Below are positions 9,094 through 18,162 of a DNA stretch of 64,000 bases, piece after piece. Below the pieces are notes generated by a model. The model was not told the origin of the DNA. It ran no database searches and saw nothing but the letters and a program-made list of their open reading frames with translations. Position numbers and translations under genes: made by a program. The stretch covers positions 62,001-126,000 of the forward strand of contig JBMNKZ010000002.1 of NCBI GenBank assembly GCA_050952465.1, given 5' to 3'. The stretch's first letter is position 1, and each line of letters begins with the position of its first letter. This stretch comes from DUPU01 sp050952465. Its GTDB lineage: Bacteria; Bacillota; Dehalobacteriia; Dehalobacteriales; Dehalobacteriaceae.

Positions 9094-10161
9094 CTACGCA
9101 AAGTAGGATTTTTTTCGACGATTAATTTTATATACAAATGCCAGTACTTCCGCCACAGCTTGGTATAGCTCTTTAGGCACAACCTGTCCTATCTCTACTT
9201 GATTATATAAAGCCCTTGCCAAAGGTTTATTCTCCATAATCACAATATTCTGTTCCCGAGCAAGCTCTTTAATTTTTTGCGCAATTTGGCCCTGCCCTTT
9301 TGCTAATACATAGGGGGCTTCAAACTTGGCGGGATCGTATTTAATTGCTACCGCTAAATGAGTGGGGTTAGTAATCACCACATCAGCTTGTTTTAGATCT
9401 TCCATCATTCTCCTAGTGGCTAAACTTCTTTGTTTCTTTTTCACTTCAGCTTTTATATAAGGATCGCCTTCCATTTGCTTATATTCTTCCTTAATCTCCT
9501 CATGGGACATTTTTAATTCTTTAGTATATTCCCACCACTGGTAAAGGAAATCTAAAATTGCAACCATGACAAAGGCTAAGGCAACCTTCCAAGCCATTTC
9601 AAACAAGATCTCCCCAATCAGTGCTGTGGACTCTCTAACGCTAAGGTGCTGTAAAACTGCAAAAACCTTGAAGTTATCTCTGACCACAGCATAGAGGAAA
9701 TAGCCAATGATCACTACTTTTAACAATGCTTTAATTAACTGTGCCCAAGCTTTAACCCCAAACATCCTTTTTACTCCTTGGATAGGGCTTAAGCGAGATA
9801 GTTTAGGTTTTAGCGGTTCAAAAGTCAATAAAAAACCAACTTGAAGATAATTAACTAAGAAAGCCATCAAAAAAGCCGCTAAAAATATCGGAGCTAACAT
9901 AAAAAAGAATTGCAGGCAAAGCTGTGTCATAATAGCAGCAACGGTTCTAATATCCCATTCGTGGGAAAAAGAATAAACGAACCTAAAAACTTGATTCAGT
10001 TTTTCCAACATTTGTGGCAGCCAAAACCTTAAAACCCCAACCAACGCCAAAAGCATGAGGGCAGAAGTAAGTTCTTGACTTTTTAGCACCTGGCCTTTTT
10101 TCCGTGCATCCTGTTTCCTTTTTGGTGTGGCCGGAAACCTTTTTTCTGCTATTGATTCCAC
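9094..10161 (-). CDS. flhB: Flagellar export specificity-switch protein FlhB
   Basis: Membrane protein of the export gate that cleaves itself and switches export from hook to filament proteins. Four membrane segments lie between residues 30 and 210. The autocleavage site NPTH is at 265-268, between the two halves of the cytoplasmic domain. The N-terminus has the family pattern ATPKRKQDARKKGQVLKS (11-28). The start is a GTG (10159-10161) that overlaps fliR by 13 bases with a ribosome site packed against it, so its translation probably depends on coupling to fliR. Confidence 0.95.
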   Translation of the reverse strand: MESIAEKRFPATPKRKQDARKKGQVLKSQELTSALMLLALVGVLRFWLPQMLEKLNQVFRFVYSFSHEWDIRTVAAIMTQLCLQFFFMLAPIFLAAFLMAFLVNYLQVGFLLTFEPLKPKLSRLSPIQGVKRMFGVKAWAQLIKALLKVVIIGYFLYAVVRDNFKVFAVLQHLSVRESTALIGEILFEMAWKVALAFVMVAILDFLYQWWEYTKELKMSHEEIKEEYKQMEGDPYIKAEVKKKQRSLATRRMMEDLKQADVVITNPTHLAVAIKYDPAKFEAPYVLAKGQGQIAQKIKELAREQNIVIMENKPLARALYNQVEIGQVVPKELYQAVAEVLAFVYKINRRKKSYFA

Positions 10162-10928
10162 CCCCTAAGAAATTGAAAAACCCATTCCATAGCGGTCTCA
10201 AAGACTTGGGAAACTGTGACTCCAAAAAAAGGAATTGCCAAGTAAAATATTATAAACCCAAAAATTATTTTTACAGGGAAAAGCACAGAAAATATATTTA
10301 ATTGAGGAACAGTTTTCGCTAATAAACCTACCCCAATATTTGCTAAAAACAGGGCACCGTAAACAGGCAGACTGACTTGTAACGACAAAGCAAATATTTG
10401 AGCTGTCATATTTATATAAAAATCCATTCCCTGAAACAAAACAGATGGATTTATGGGAATATATTGATAGCTTTTAAGCATCGCCGCAATTATATAATGA
10501 TGGCCATCCATAGCTAAGAGAAGCATGGTGGCTAAAACCATTAAAAAATTTCCCGTCAAGGGGCTTTGCATTCCATAGATGGGATCAATGGTGTTACCCA
10601 TCACGAAACCCATTTGAAAATCCATCAGTTCTCCGGCCCCCTGCATAACAGCCGTGATCAGGCTAATAACATAGCCCATCACCAATCCGACCATAGTTTC
10701 CTTAACAATAAGGGCAATTATCGGCAATAGGCTTGTGGGTAAATCTGGGACAGATGCAAATAGCAGGGGATATAAAACAATAGATAAGCCGGCTGCTAAA
10801 CCAAGTTTAACCGGCATGGGCACTCCCCTCGCCCCAAAGACAGGAGCAAGCATTACCATACCTGACCAGCGAGCAAGAATCAAAAAAAATAATAATACAT
10901 TCCACTGAAGCAGTTCTGCTAAACCCAA
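10149..10928 (-). CDS. fliR: Flagellar export protein FliR
   Basis: Core membrane subunit of the FliP-FliQ-FliR export channel. It is strongly hydrophobic with about six membrane segments and family motifs LARWSGMVMLAPVFG (about residues 18-32) and QGAGELMDFQMGF (about 93-105). The length is 259 residues. The TTG start (10926-10928) follows AGGTGATG; the nearby ATG is out of frame and stops at once. It lies between fliQ and flhB in the conserved order. Confidence 0.95.
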   Translation of the reverse strand: MGLAELLQWNVLLFFLILARWSGMVMLAPVFGARGVPMPVKLGLAAGLSIVLYPLLFASVPDLPTSLLPIIALIVKETMVGLVMGYVISLITAVMQGAGELMDFQMGFVMGNTIDPIYGMQSPLTGNFLMVLATMLLLAMDGHHYIIAAMLKSYQYIPINPSVLFQGMDFYINMTAQIFALSLQVSLPVYGALFLANIGVGLLAKTVPQLNIFSVLFPVKIIFGFIIFYLAIPFFGVTVSQVFETAMEWVFQFLRGWNQ

Positions 10929-10943
10929 AACATCACCTGGTTT

Positions 10944-11216
10944 TTAGTAATTTGCAAAATTGGGCAGCTCGTTAAAAAGATTAATGGTATAGTTGGTCAT
11001 TATCCCCAGCATCCAAGGGCCCAAAAGAACCAAAATTATGGCAATAGCTATTATCTTCGGGATAAAAGATAGGGTTTGTTCTTGAATTTGGGTCATCGCC
11101 TGAAAAACGCTGATAATTAATCCGACGAGCAGGCTTACTCCTAGAACCGGGCCTCCCACCAATAAACCTGTCCCAATGGCCTCTTTAGCTAAATATAAAA
11201 CTTGGTTTTCCGTCAT
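10944..11216 (-). CDS. fliQ: Flagellar export protein FliQ
   Basis: Small two-helix membrane subunit of the export channel. I use the ATG at 11214-11216, giving 90 residues that begin MTENQVLYLAKEAIGTGLLV, as in known FliQ. A longer frame to 11276 would run into fliP and adds non-conserved residues. Conserved VGLIISVFQAMTQIQEQTLSF lies between the two membrane segments. Confidence 0.94.
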   Translation of the reverse strand: MTENQVLYLAKEAIGTGLLVGGPVLGVSLLVGLIISVFQAMTQIQEQTLSFIPKIIAIAIILVLLGPWMLGIMTNYTINLFNELPNFANY

Positions 11217-11236
11217 ATCAATACCATTCCTTATCA

Positions 11237-11878
11237 TCAAAAGCTTACAATTAATGACTCCACAACCATATGCCATCCATCCACCAAGACAAAGAGTAGA
11301 ATCTTAAAAGGAAGGGAAATCATCATTGGAGGAAGCATCATCATCCCCATAGACATTAAGGCACTGGCCACAACCATATCAATAATCATAAAAGGAATAA
11401 ATAAAGCAAAGCCCATTTGAAAAGCAGTTTTTAACTCACTGATTACAAAAGCAGGAATCAGTACATAGGTTGGGATATCCCCATAAGTCTCAGGCCTTTC
11501 CAAGCCGGACATGCTTATAAACAGTTCTAAATCCTTCTCCCTTGTTTGTTTAAACATAAAAGTACGCATCGGCCCTTCTGCTTTCTGAATAGCATCTTCC
11601 CGGCTGATTTCTTCTTCTAGGTAAGGCTGAAGGGCATTGTTATAGACTTCAGAAAAGGTAGGCATCATCACAAAAAAAGTAAGGAACAGAGCCAGCCCGA
11701 TAATCACTTGATTGGGGGGCAGCTGTTGGGTGCCTAATGCATTACGTACAAATGACAACACTACCACAATTCTGGTAAAAGAAGTCATCAAAACCAAGAG
11801 AGCCGGCACCAGGGAAAGGACGGTCACCAACAATAAGATTTCAATAGCGGAGCCGGCACCGAAATCAAAAGTAATCAC
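11237..11878 (-). CDS. fliP: Flagellar export protein FliP
   Basis: Channel-forming subunit of the flagellar export gate. Hallmarks are LVLMTSFTRIVVVLSFVRNALGTQ (about residues 29-52) and PFMIIDMVVASALMSMGMMMLPP (about 160-182), within four membrane segments. The 213-residue protein begins directly at the mature region and lacks the cleavable signal peptide of enteric FliP, which is usual in Firmicutes versions. The start overlaps the fliO stop by four bases. Confidence 0.95.
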   Translation of the reverse strand: MITFDFGAGSAIEILLLVTVLSLVPALLVLMTSFTRIVVVLSFVRNALGTQQLPPNQVIIGLALFLTFFVMMPTFSEVYNNALQPYLEEEISREDAIQKAEGPMRTFMFKQTREKDLELFISMSGLERPETYGDIPTYVLIPAFVISELKTAFQMGFALFIPFMIIDMVVASALMSMGMMMLPPMMISLPFKILLFVLVDGWHMVVESLIVSF

Positions 11879-12348
11879 CTATCAACCTCCTCCAGCAAAC
11901 GCTCCAGCTCGGAGGAAAATTGCTCCTTATTTTTTCTGTTTTGTATTCTTTTCCAAATTCCTGATACAAAACTTGCCATATTTTCCTGAGGCCTCTTGTT
12001 AATCTCTTCCAATATATCTACTATGATTTCAGGATCATTAATTTCTTCAAGTTTAGTTAAATGATGATCTGTTCCTCCCAGAACCTGGATTTTCCCTGCA
12101 ATCTCTACCAAATATAATACCTGCCGGCCGTTGAGAACCTGCCGGTCTAACACTTTGACCCAGAGGGAACCCTTCGAACGATAGGAATACTGGTTTAATC
12201 TATTGATGAGCCATAGAACTATAATTAATACTATTAAAAAAATAATAACAGTTCCTATTAAGCCACTCCAAGAAAACGGTTCTCCGGCGGAAACTGCCGG
12301 AGCAGGAGATGAAGGGTGATAAGGCTGATTTTCAAAGTTATTAGGCAT
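11875..12348 (-). CDS. fliO: Flagellar export assembly protein FliO
   Basis: Small single-pass protein that helps assemble the FliP-FliR complex. A membrane segment lies at about residues 29-48 and is followed by a basic cytoplasmic domain with the FliO pattern (VKVLDRQVLNGRQVLYLVEI, then GGTDHHLTKL). The first 25 residues are Pro/Ser-rich and would face outside. It lies between cheY and fliP in the conserved order. The sequence family is weakly conserved, so context carries part of the call. Confidence 0.85.
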   Translation of the reverse strand: MPNNFENQPYHPSSPAPAVSAGEPFSWSGLIGTVIIFLIVLIIVLWLINRLNQYSYRSKGSLWVKVLDRQVLNGRQVLYLVEIAGKIQVLGGTDHHLTKLEEINDPEIIVDILEEINKRPQENMASFVSGIWKRIQNRKNKEQFSSELERLLEEVDR

Positions 12349-12350
12349 TT

Positions 12351-12713
12351 TTATTTCAAGGCCTTTGCTACTGCTTCCAGAATTCTGTCAGCCTGAAATG
12401 GTTTTACCACAAAGTCCCTGGCTCCTGATTGAATTGCTTCAATCACCATCGCCTGTTGACCCATGGCAGAGCACATAATGATCCTAGCCTGAGGATCTAT
12501 CCCACGAATAGCCTTAACAGCTTCCAGTCCATTCATTTCAGGCATCGTAATATCCATAATCACCAGATCCGGTGCCAATTCCTCATATTTATTGAGAGCA
12601 ACTGCTCCGTTTTCAGCCTCCCCTACAATCTCATAGCCACCTTTAGTTAAAATATCCTTCAACATCATTCTCATAAAAGCGGCATCATCCACGAGCAATA
12701 CTTTCTGTCCCAC
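12351..12713 (-). CDS. cheY: Chemotaxis response regulator CheY
   Basis: Stand-alone receiver domain that carries the chemotaxis signal to the motor switch. Key residues are present: acidic pair D9-D10, phospho-acceptor D54 (VIMDITMP), S82 and K104 (VVKPF). The 120-residue length is exactly one receiver domain. It starts with GTG after an AAGGGGGAG ribosome site. Its neighbour FliY has CheC-type phosphatase sites that would dephosphorylate it. No cheA, cheW or receptor gene lies in this window, so the sensory part must be elsewhere. Confidence 0.93.
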   Translation of the reverse strand: MGQKVLLVDDAAFMRMMLKDILTKGGYEIVGEAENGAVALNKYEELAPDLVIMDITMPEMNGLEAVKAIRGIDPQARIIMCSAMGQQAMVIEAIQSGARDFVVKPFQADRILEAVAKALK

Positions 12714-12772
12714 TTACTTACTCCCCCTTAATCAAGAACTTGTTTAATGTCTAATTACAGATCATTCAGCAT

Positions 12773-13516
12773 TTAATTTAATGTCCCAATTCTTTCATCT
12801 TCATTTACTATTTCAGTAATACGAATGCCAAAAGTCTCGTTAATTACTACTACTTCACACTTAGCAATTAATTTCCCATTTACAATCATGTCTACCGGCT
12901 CTCCGGCGAGGCGATCCAACTCCACAACCGAACCTGGGCCTAGTTCCAGAATTTCCCTGATTGTTTTAGAAGCCCTGCCTAATTCAACACTAACATTGAG
13001 AGGAACATCATAAATTAATTCCAGATGATTGTTAAGACCGGCAGGATTTTCCGATATTAGCTGGGAAAATCTAACGGGCTGTACTTCTGTAGTATAATCA
13101 ACCTTTTTTGGTTTAGCTGCTTCATGTTTTTGAGAAGCTTTGGCAGGTTTTTGATTTTCGGAAACAGTCATACTTAAATTTTCCCTGGTAAGACCATTAG
13201 TTTGTGCTACTTCTGATGATTTGGAATCATTCATAGAAGCTAAAAGTGTGCTGCTCATGCTCTTAGCAACACTTAATGGTATTACCTGAAGCAGAATGCT
13301 GTCTATGATACCCTCCACTTGCATTTTAAAAGCTATCCTGACAAAGAGATCCTCCCCACGAAAAATGTTTATAATGGCCCCTTCTTCATTTTCCGGGATA
13401 TCGGCTATTACCTGAGGAGGAGTAATATCTACAACAGAATTAAACACCGCAGACATCGAAGTAGCTGCCGAACCCATCATTTGATTCATTGCCTCAGCAA
13501 TTCCGCTGATTTGCAT
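12773..13516 (-). pseudogene. fliY: Flagellar switch protein FliY, C-terminal part (frameshifted from the N-terminal part)
   Basis: Carries the second CheC-like phosphatase site (IAEAMNQMMGSAA, local E8 and N11) and, at about residues 165-240, the FliN/SpoA domain that forms the switch ring (YDVPLNVSVELGRA, then LELGPGSVVELDRL). It is in a different frame from the N-terminal part at 13494-13943. Removing one base from the C9 tract at 13549-13557 joins them through MMGGAGLNPTTELNEM, which restores the expected FliY spacing. The open part begins at an internal ATG with no good ribosome site. It is not a true separate gene. Confidence 0.85.
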
Positions 13517-13943
13517 TTCGTTTAATTCTGTAGTGGGGTTTAACCCCGCCCCCCCCCATCATTAAATCTACAATAACTGAACCGTCTTCCCGAGAAAGAA
13601 TAAGGAGATTTGAACCTTCCAACCCCTGTTTATATTGCACATGAATCAGAACATGAGGTTTGGGAAACTCCTCAATAATTTGTCTTGCTGTGACGACATC
13701 AACCTTAGGCGTTGTAATCTGAACTCTTTTTCCTAACAATTGAGAAAAAGTGGTGGCAGCTGTGCCCATGGAGATATTTGCTATTTCCCCCAAAGCATCT
13801 TCTTCTATAGGACTAATTAGGTCATTCTTATTTTTCTCGGCTGCCGTCTGGAGAGAATTAGACTCCTGTTGTGAAGGCGAAGTCGTGTCTTTAGGACCTG
13901 ATAATAAAGCATCAATCTCTTCCTGGGTTAACATTTCACTCAT
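13494..13943 (-). pseudogene. fliY: Flagellar switch protein FliY, N-terminal part (frameshifted)
   Basis: N-terminal portion of the FliY switch phosphatase, which binds and dephosphorylates CheY-P at the motor. It begins with the CheY-binding peptide (LTQEEIDALLSG, residues 5-16). The first CheC-type active site is LGEIANISMGTAA (E53, N56). After DLMMGG the frame is lost at a C9 run, and about 16 unrelated residues follow before a stop. The ATG at 13941-13943 overlaps the fliM stop region by 8 bases. Read through the repair, the full gene spans 12773-13943 and would encode a normal FliY of about 389 residues. Confidence 0.88.
13549..13557 (-). other. C9/G9 homopolymer that breaks fliY
   Basis: Nine consecutive C on the plus strand, flanked by a second C4 run at 13544-13547. 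With eight C the two fliY frames join; with nine they do not. Such tracts are hotspots both for polymerase slippage and for sequencing error. Confidence 0.8.
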
Positions 13944-14928
13944 TTTTATTCCCTCCTTCAGCTTTTACTTGGGTAATCTGGACAGCCATATGGTTTCCCC
14001 TTAAACCCGGTACCCCCATAAATTTGGGAAACTTGCCAATATATATTTGCATAGGCTGGTTAATTTCTTGATCTAAAAGAATCACATCTCCCGGTTCCAA
14101 CTCCAGCAATTCCTGAATGGTAATCTGGGTTCGGCCTACCAAAACTTGCACCGGCACTTTAGCCATTTCAATCTTTTTTCTAATCATTTCTTTATTTTCC
14201 GGAGATGTTCTGCGCTCTTGAGAAAAAAAGAGGAACAAATTATTCAGTTTATCCAGGATCGGTTTCATCACAATATATGGCAGACATATATTTATCATCC
14301 CTTGAGATTGTCCAATTTCTACACTCATGGTAATCACTACCACAATTTCATTGGGAGCTACAATTTGGGTAAATAAAGGATTGGTTTCCATATTAACAAG
14401 CTTCGGGGAAATAGGATACATATCTGTCCAGGCCTCTCCAATTAAACTAACTATCTGTGATAATCTACTTTCCAGGATTCTTCTTTCTATTTCCGTCAAA
14501 TCCCGGTTCTTAATCTGTTGAGTGCCTTGTCCTCCCAGAAGCCTGTCCACTATAGTAAAAGCTAAGGATGAACCAAGTTCGAATAAGGCATTCCCTTCCA
14601 ATGGCGACATATTATAAATTCCCAGAATTGTTGGAAAGGGCAATGATCGAATATATTCATCATAAGTCACCTGCTCGATGGTGAGAATTTTAACCTCAAC
14701 CCCGACATGAAGATTCCCGGCTAGAAATGTAGCCAGCCCCCGACAGAAATTTTCATGAATATTTAATAAAGAGTTAAGATGACCTTTGGAAAATTTATTA
14801 GGTCTTTTAAAATCATAAACCTTAACCTTCTGAGGATTGGATACTTCAATGACATCTTTGTCAATTGTTCCGTCAGATAAGGCACCTAATAAAGCATCAA
14901 TTTCAGCCTGTGATAAAACATCGCTCAT
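13936..14928 (-). CDS. fliM: Flagellar motor switch protein FliM
   Basis: C-ring protein that binds CheY-P and sets the direction of rotation. The N-terminal CheY-binding peptide is LSQAEIDALLGAL (5-17). The middle CheC-like domain includes RPNKFSKGHLNSLLNIHENFCRG (about 38-60) and GGQGTQQIKNRDLTEIERRI. The C-terminal SpoA domain is at about 245-320 (VPVQVLVGRTQITIQELLELEPGDVI). The length is 330 residues. It overlaps fliY by 8 bases, and the ATG is at 14926-14928. Confidence 0.95.
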   Translation of the reverse strand: MSDVLSQAEIDALLGALSDGTIDKDVIEVSNPQKVKVYDFKRPNKFSKGHLNSLLNIHENFCRGLATFLAGNLHVGVEVKILTIEQVTYDEYIRSLPFPTILGIYNMSPLEGNALFELGSSLAFTIVDRLLGGQGTQQIKNRDLTEIERRILESRLSQIVSLIGEAWTDMYPISPKLVNMETNPLFTQIVAPNEIVVVITMSVEIGQSQGMINICLPYIVMKPILDKLNNLFLFFSQERRTSPENKEMIRKKIEMAKVPVQVLVGRTQITIQELLELEPGDVILLDQEINQPMQIYIGKFPKFMGVPGLRGNHMAVQITQVKAEGGNKNE

Positions 14929-14973
14929 TCCTATCGTCCTTCTTGTTTGTTATTAGATGACTACACCGTTAAA

Positions 14974-15405
14974 CTACATAGAATAAATAAAACTGGTGAA
15001 AAGCACTTCTTTAATTTCATTATTACATATTTTATTTAACTCAGCTAAAAGTTCCCTTTTGATTTTTCCTTTTCCTTCAAGCTGAGATACTGAAGCAAGT
15101 TTTTGAGATGACAAAACTGTAATGGCCTGGTCGGTGAGAAATGTCTGCTTCTCTTGAATGATTTTCAACGAACTGCTGTCGATCCCCTCAAGAGTTATTT
15201 CAGTTTTTAACACTCCCCCGCCGTTTAAATTAACGGTGAACTCCCCTAGCTTTATCAAAGGGCCTGTCTCATCCAGGTTTTTTCGAACTTCACCGGCAGC
15301 TTGATATTTCTCCGGTAACCATACCGTTTCGGTACTCATTAAGCCAACTCCCAAAACAAGCCCCAGAATAAAGGCTCCCACCACTAGAAATTTATTTTTT
15401 TTCAT
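14974..15405 (-). CDS. fliL: Flagellar basal body-associated protein FliL
   Basis: Single-pass membrane protein that surrounds the stator units. One membrane segment (about residues 6-23) is followed by the periplasm-side FliL domain with IKLGEFTVNLNGGGVLKTEITLE. I start at the ATG at 15403-15405 (MKKNKF), because the upstream GTG at 15423 falls inside the GGGAGGG ribosome site. The gene overlaps flbD by 14 bases. Confidence 0.88.
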   Translation of the reverse strand: MKKNKFLVVGAFILGLVLGVGLMSTETVWLPEKYQAAGEVRKNLDETGPLIKLGEFTVNLNGGGVLKTEITLEGIDSSSLKIIQEKQTFLTDQAITVLSSQKLASVSQLEGKGKIKRELLAELNKICNNEIKEVLFTSFIYSM

Positions 15406-15610
15406 TAAAGATTTCCCTCCCACTTAAGGGCACAAAACACTTATTTTTGAATTCAATAACCCTTTCGATAATATCATCCAAAGACTCTTGCACCACATAC
15501 TTACGCTCATTAGTTAAGGTAATTACTGTATCAGGTGTATCTTCTATAACCTCTATTAAATCCGAATTCAAAACTAATTGTTTACCATTAAGGCGGGTTA
15601 GATAAATCAT
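15392..15610 (-). CDS. flbD: Flagellar FlbD family protein (SwrD-like)
   Basis: Small protein of 72 residues that begins MIYLTRLNGKQLVLNSDLIE, the family signature, followed by TPDTVITLTNERKYVVQES. Bacillus SwrD, of the same family, increases flagellar power. I chose the ATG at 15608-15610 because AAGGAGA lies 6 bases upstream; the open frame to 15664 would overlap fliJ. In this operon it sits between fliJ and fliL without the flgD-flgE genes that usually surround it. Confidence 0.88.
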   Translation of the reverse strand: MIYLTRLNGKQLVLNSDLIEVIEDTPDTVITLTNERKYVVQESLDDIIERVIEFKNKCFVPLSGREIFNEKK

Positions 15611-15626
15611 CTGTATTCTCCTTATT

Positions 15627-16058
15627 TTAAAAATCTTGACCAATTCTCTGGGCAATATCATCAATGAATAATTGGTCTTTTCTTAATTGTTCTGCATAAT
15701 ATTCCTTCCATTGCTTGGCTCGTAATTTTTTGAATTTTTCCGTTTTTATTTTACATAATTTCAGATCTTCCCTTATTCTCAGGATAACATCTTCCTGTTT
15801 CTGAATCTCAATAAGGATCTCATCCAGCTTGTGTTTTTGATTAGTGCAAAAAATATGCCACCCAATTAAAACCTGCGGTTCATACTGACAAGCCTTGTTC
15901 TTTTCTGTTAAGGCATTTAGAAAAATTTCTTGCTCTATTCGATAGAATTCTTCCATCTGCTGAAGCTTGCGAATCTCCTGAGCCAAAACCCCCTGAGCTT
16001 TATCCAGTTCTTGTACTGCTAATCTTAAACTCGTTGCCAAGCGAAATTTAAAACCCAT
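15627..16058 (-). CDS. fliJ: Flagellar export chaperone/stalk protein FliJ
   Basis: Coiled-coil stalk of the flagellar export ATPase. The 143 residues are almost wholly helical and rich in Lys, Glu and Gln, with the FliJ N-terminal pattern FKFRLATSLRLAVQELDKAQ. It directly follows fliI and precedes flbD, as in other Firmicutes. Sequence conservation is low in this family, so position and coiled-coil character support the name. Confidence 0.82.
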   Translation of the reverse strand: MGFKFRLATSLRLAVQELDKAQGVLAQEIRKLQQMEEFYRIEQEIFLNALTEKNKACQYEPQVLIGWHIFCTNQKHKLDEILIEIQKQEDVILRIREDLKLCKIKTEKFKKLRAKQWKEYYAEQLRKDQLFIDDIAQRIGQDF

Positions 16059-16085
16059 TTATAATTCAACTTTCTTTAAAATTTT

Positions 16086-17387
16086 TTAGAGAAAAATCTG
16101 CTTCATTTGGTCTTTCATTTGAGAAAACCCAACCTTTTCTTCTATTTCCTGGCAGAGAAAACTATTGATCTTTGTAATATGATTTAAGGCCAGATCAATA
16201 TCCCTATTAGAGCCACTAACATAAGCTCCTATATCAATTAAATCTTTAGCATCATAATAAACCGCTAGCATTTTCCTCATCCGCTCGGCTAAGGATAAAA
16301 CCTCTGGATCTGCTACATCCTTCACCACCCTGCTCACTGAGTGTAATATATCTATAGAAGGGTAATGATTTCTTGCAGCTATTTCCCGAGAAAGCACAAT
16401 ATGACCATCCAAAATCCCCCTAACGGCATCAGCAATTGGTTCATTAAAATCATCGCCGTCAACCAACACCGTATAGATACCTGTAATACTTCCTTTTTCA
16501 GACATTCCTGCTCTCTCTAAAAGCTTTGGCAGCATTGCAAAGACAGAAGGCGGATATCCCCTTGTCGCCGGCGGTTCACCAATAGTCAGCCCAATTTCCC
16601 TTTGGGCCATAGCAAAACGGGTAACAGAATCCATCATTAATAATACATTTTTACCTTGGTCTCTGAAATATTCCCCAATTGCAGTAGCTGTTAAAGCTGC
16701 TTTCAAACGCAACAACGCAGGCTGATCAGATGTGGAGACTACGATCACGGATCGAGCCAGTCCCTCCGGGCCTAGATCCTTCTCGATAAAATCCTTAAGT
16801 TCCCGCCCCCGTTCTCCTACTAAAGCGATTACATTAACATCTGCTTCCGTATTTCTTGCCATCATCCCTAGAAGAGTGCTTTTCCCCACCCCTGAGCCGG
16901 CAAAGATACCAATGCGCTGGCCTTTACCTAAAGTAAGCAAGCCATCAATAGCCCGAACCCCTACATTTAAGGGTTCAGTTATCCTTGGCCGGGATAAGGC
17001 GTTAGGCGGAGAATTATTTAGCGGATAACAGGTCGTACCATCTATGGTGCTTCCATCCAAAGGTCTTCCCAAACCATCCAGAATCTTACCTAGAAGGTTC
17101 AATCCAGTTGGCACTGACAACCGGCGGCTTTGCTGTAAAACCTGATCCCCCGGTGCTACTCCCTCTAAATCGCCTAAAGGCATCAGTAAGGTTTTTTTGT
17201 CTTTAAACCCAACTACTTCAGCAGGAATAGTTCGGCCTTGGGAGGAGATAATATGGCAATAATCACCTACACTAACTTTTGGTCCATTGGCTTCCACTAT
17301 CAAACCGGTTATTCGCGAAACAGCTCCCAGGGCTTTAATTGGGTCAACCTTTTCAATTGTTTGAACCAGTTGCTGCCAATTTATCAT
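16086..17387 (-). CDS. fliI: Flagellum-specific ATPase FliI
   Basis: F1-type ATPase that powers early steps of flagellar protein export. Walker A is GIFAGSGVGKST (about residues 161-172); Walker B lies in NVLLMMDSVTRFAMAQREIGL, followed by EPPATRGYPPSVFAMLPKLLERAG. The C-terminal export-ATPase domain ends in a helical segment that contacts FliJ. The 433-residue length is normal. It overlaps fliH by 35 bases, so FliH, the ATPase regulator, is made in step with it. Confidence 0.96.
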   Translation of the reverse strand: MINWQQLVQTIEKVDPIKALGAVSRITGLIVEANGPKVSVGDYCHIISSQGRTIPAEVVGFKDKKTLLMPLGDLEGVAPGDQVLQQSRRLSVPTGLNLLGKILDGLGRPLDGSTIDGTTCYPLNNSPPNALSRPRITEPLNVGVRAIDGLLTLGKGQRIGIFAGSGVGKSTLLGMMARNTEADVNVIALVGERGRELKDFIEKDLGPEGLARSVIVVSTSDQPALLRLKAALTATAIGEYFRDQGKNVLLMMDSVTRFAMAQREIGLTIGEPPATRGYPPSVFAMLPKLLERAGMSEKGSITGIYTVLVDGDDFNEPIADAVRGILDGHIVLSREIAARNHYPSIDILHSVSRVVKDVADPEVLSLAERMRKMLAVYYDAKDLIDIGAYVSGSNRDIDLALNHITKINSFLCQEIEEKVGFSQMKDQMKQIFL

Positions 17388-18162
17388 CTTCTAACCCCTT
17401 TAATAATGCTTCGCGGATTTTATCTAATTGGGAATCAATTTGGCCGGAGAAAACTCCGCCCTCACTATCCAGATAAGCATTGCCTGGACTTAAGCGAGGA
17501 TCCACAACCATGGGATAAGCAGGTTTTATCTTATTCGGAATTTCCTGCAGCCAAACAAAATCCGCCTCCGAAACACAGATCTTTAAATTCTCTTTTTTCC
17601 CGGCTGTGATAACCAGTTTCCTGATAATGTTTAAAAGTAACCTGGGATTAACCTCTATAGAAGTCCCGATAATTTTTTCACTGATCTTGATACTCAAATC
17701 AAGGAGTTCTTTGTCCACACGCTTTAATTCAAAAGCTAAGGCATTTTGGGCATAATCCAAATATTGCTTAGCCTGGAGCTGAATTTCAAGAGCTTCTTTT
17801 TCAGCTTCCTTCAAGCCTTGTTCGTAACCCTTGGCTTTTGCTTCAGGCAGGATTCTGTCTCTTATTTCTTTTTCCAATTCTTCTGTAATCCTTTTCCTAA
17901 TTGCTTCCCTTTCATTTTGAGCAGCCTTAATAATGTCCTCCGCTTTCTTTTGGGCTTCTTCTAATAAAATCCGCCCTTTAGCTTCAGCTTCCCTAAGAAC
18001 TTGCGTCTCTTTCTCCTTACTGTCCAAAAGGGTCTTGAGATAGGATTGATTTTCTTTTTTGGGATGTTCAGAAAAACTAACAGGCAATGACTCTAAAAAC
18101 TTAGGATCCATCACTTTTACGGAAACACTTTTTAGAATATTTTTGTTAGTAGATGATCTCAT
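17353..18162 (-). CDS. fliH: Flagellar export ATPase regulator FliH
   Basis: Peripheral stalk that binds FliI and tethers it to the C-ring. The long middle region (about residues 40-140) is a coiled coil with repeated Ala/Glu/Lys blocks (EAEAKGRILLEEAQKKAEDIIKAAQ) containing Gly-spaced helix contacts. The C-terminal V-ATPase E-like domain ends in DPRLSPGNAYLDSEGGVFSGQIDSQLDKI. It overlaps fliG by 17 bases upstream and fliI by 35 bases downstream. Confidence 0.92.
   Translation of the reverse strand: MRSSTNKNILKSVSVKVMDPKFLESLPVSFSEHPKKENQSYLKTLLDSKEKETQVLREAEAKGRILLEEAQKKAEDIIKAAQNEREAIRKRITEELEKEIRDRILPEAKAKGYEQGLKEAEKEALEIQLQAKQYLDYAQNALAFELKRVDKELLDLSIKISEKIIGTSIEVNPRLLLNIIRKLVITAGKKENLKICVSEADFVWLQEIPNKIKPAYPMVVDPRLSPGNAYLDSEGGVFSGQIDSQLDKIREALLKGLEDDKLAATGSNN

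Noticed and set aside
15406..15423. GTG start for FliL six codons upstream
   Set aside because: The GTG is part of the GGGAGGG ribosome site for the next ATG.
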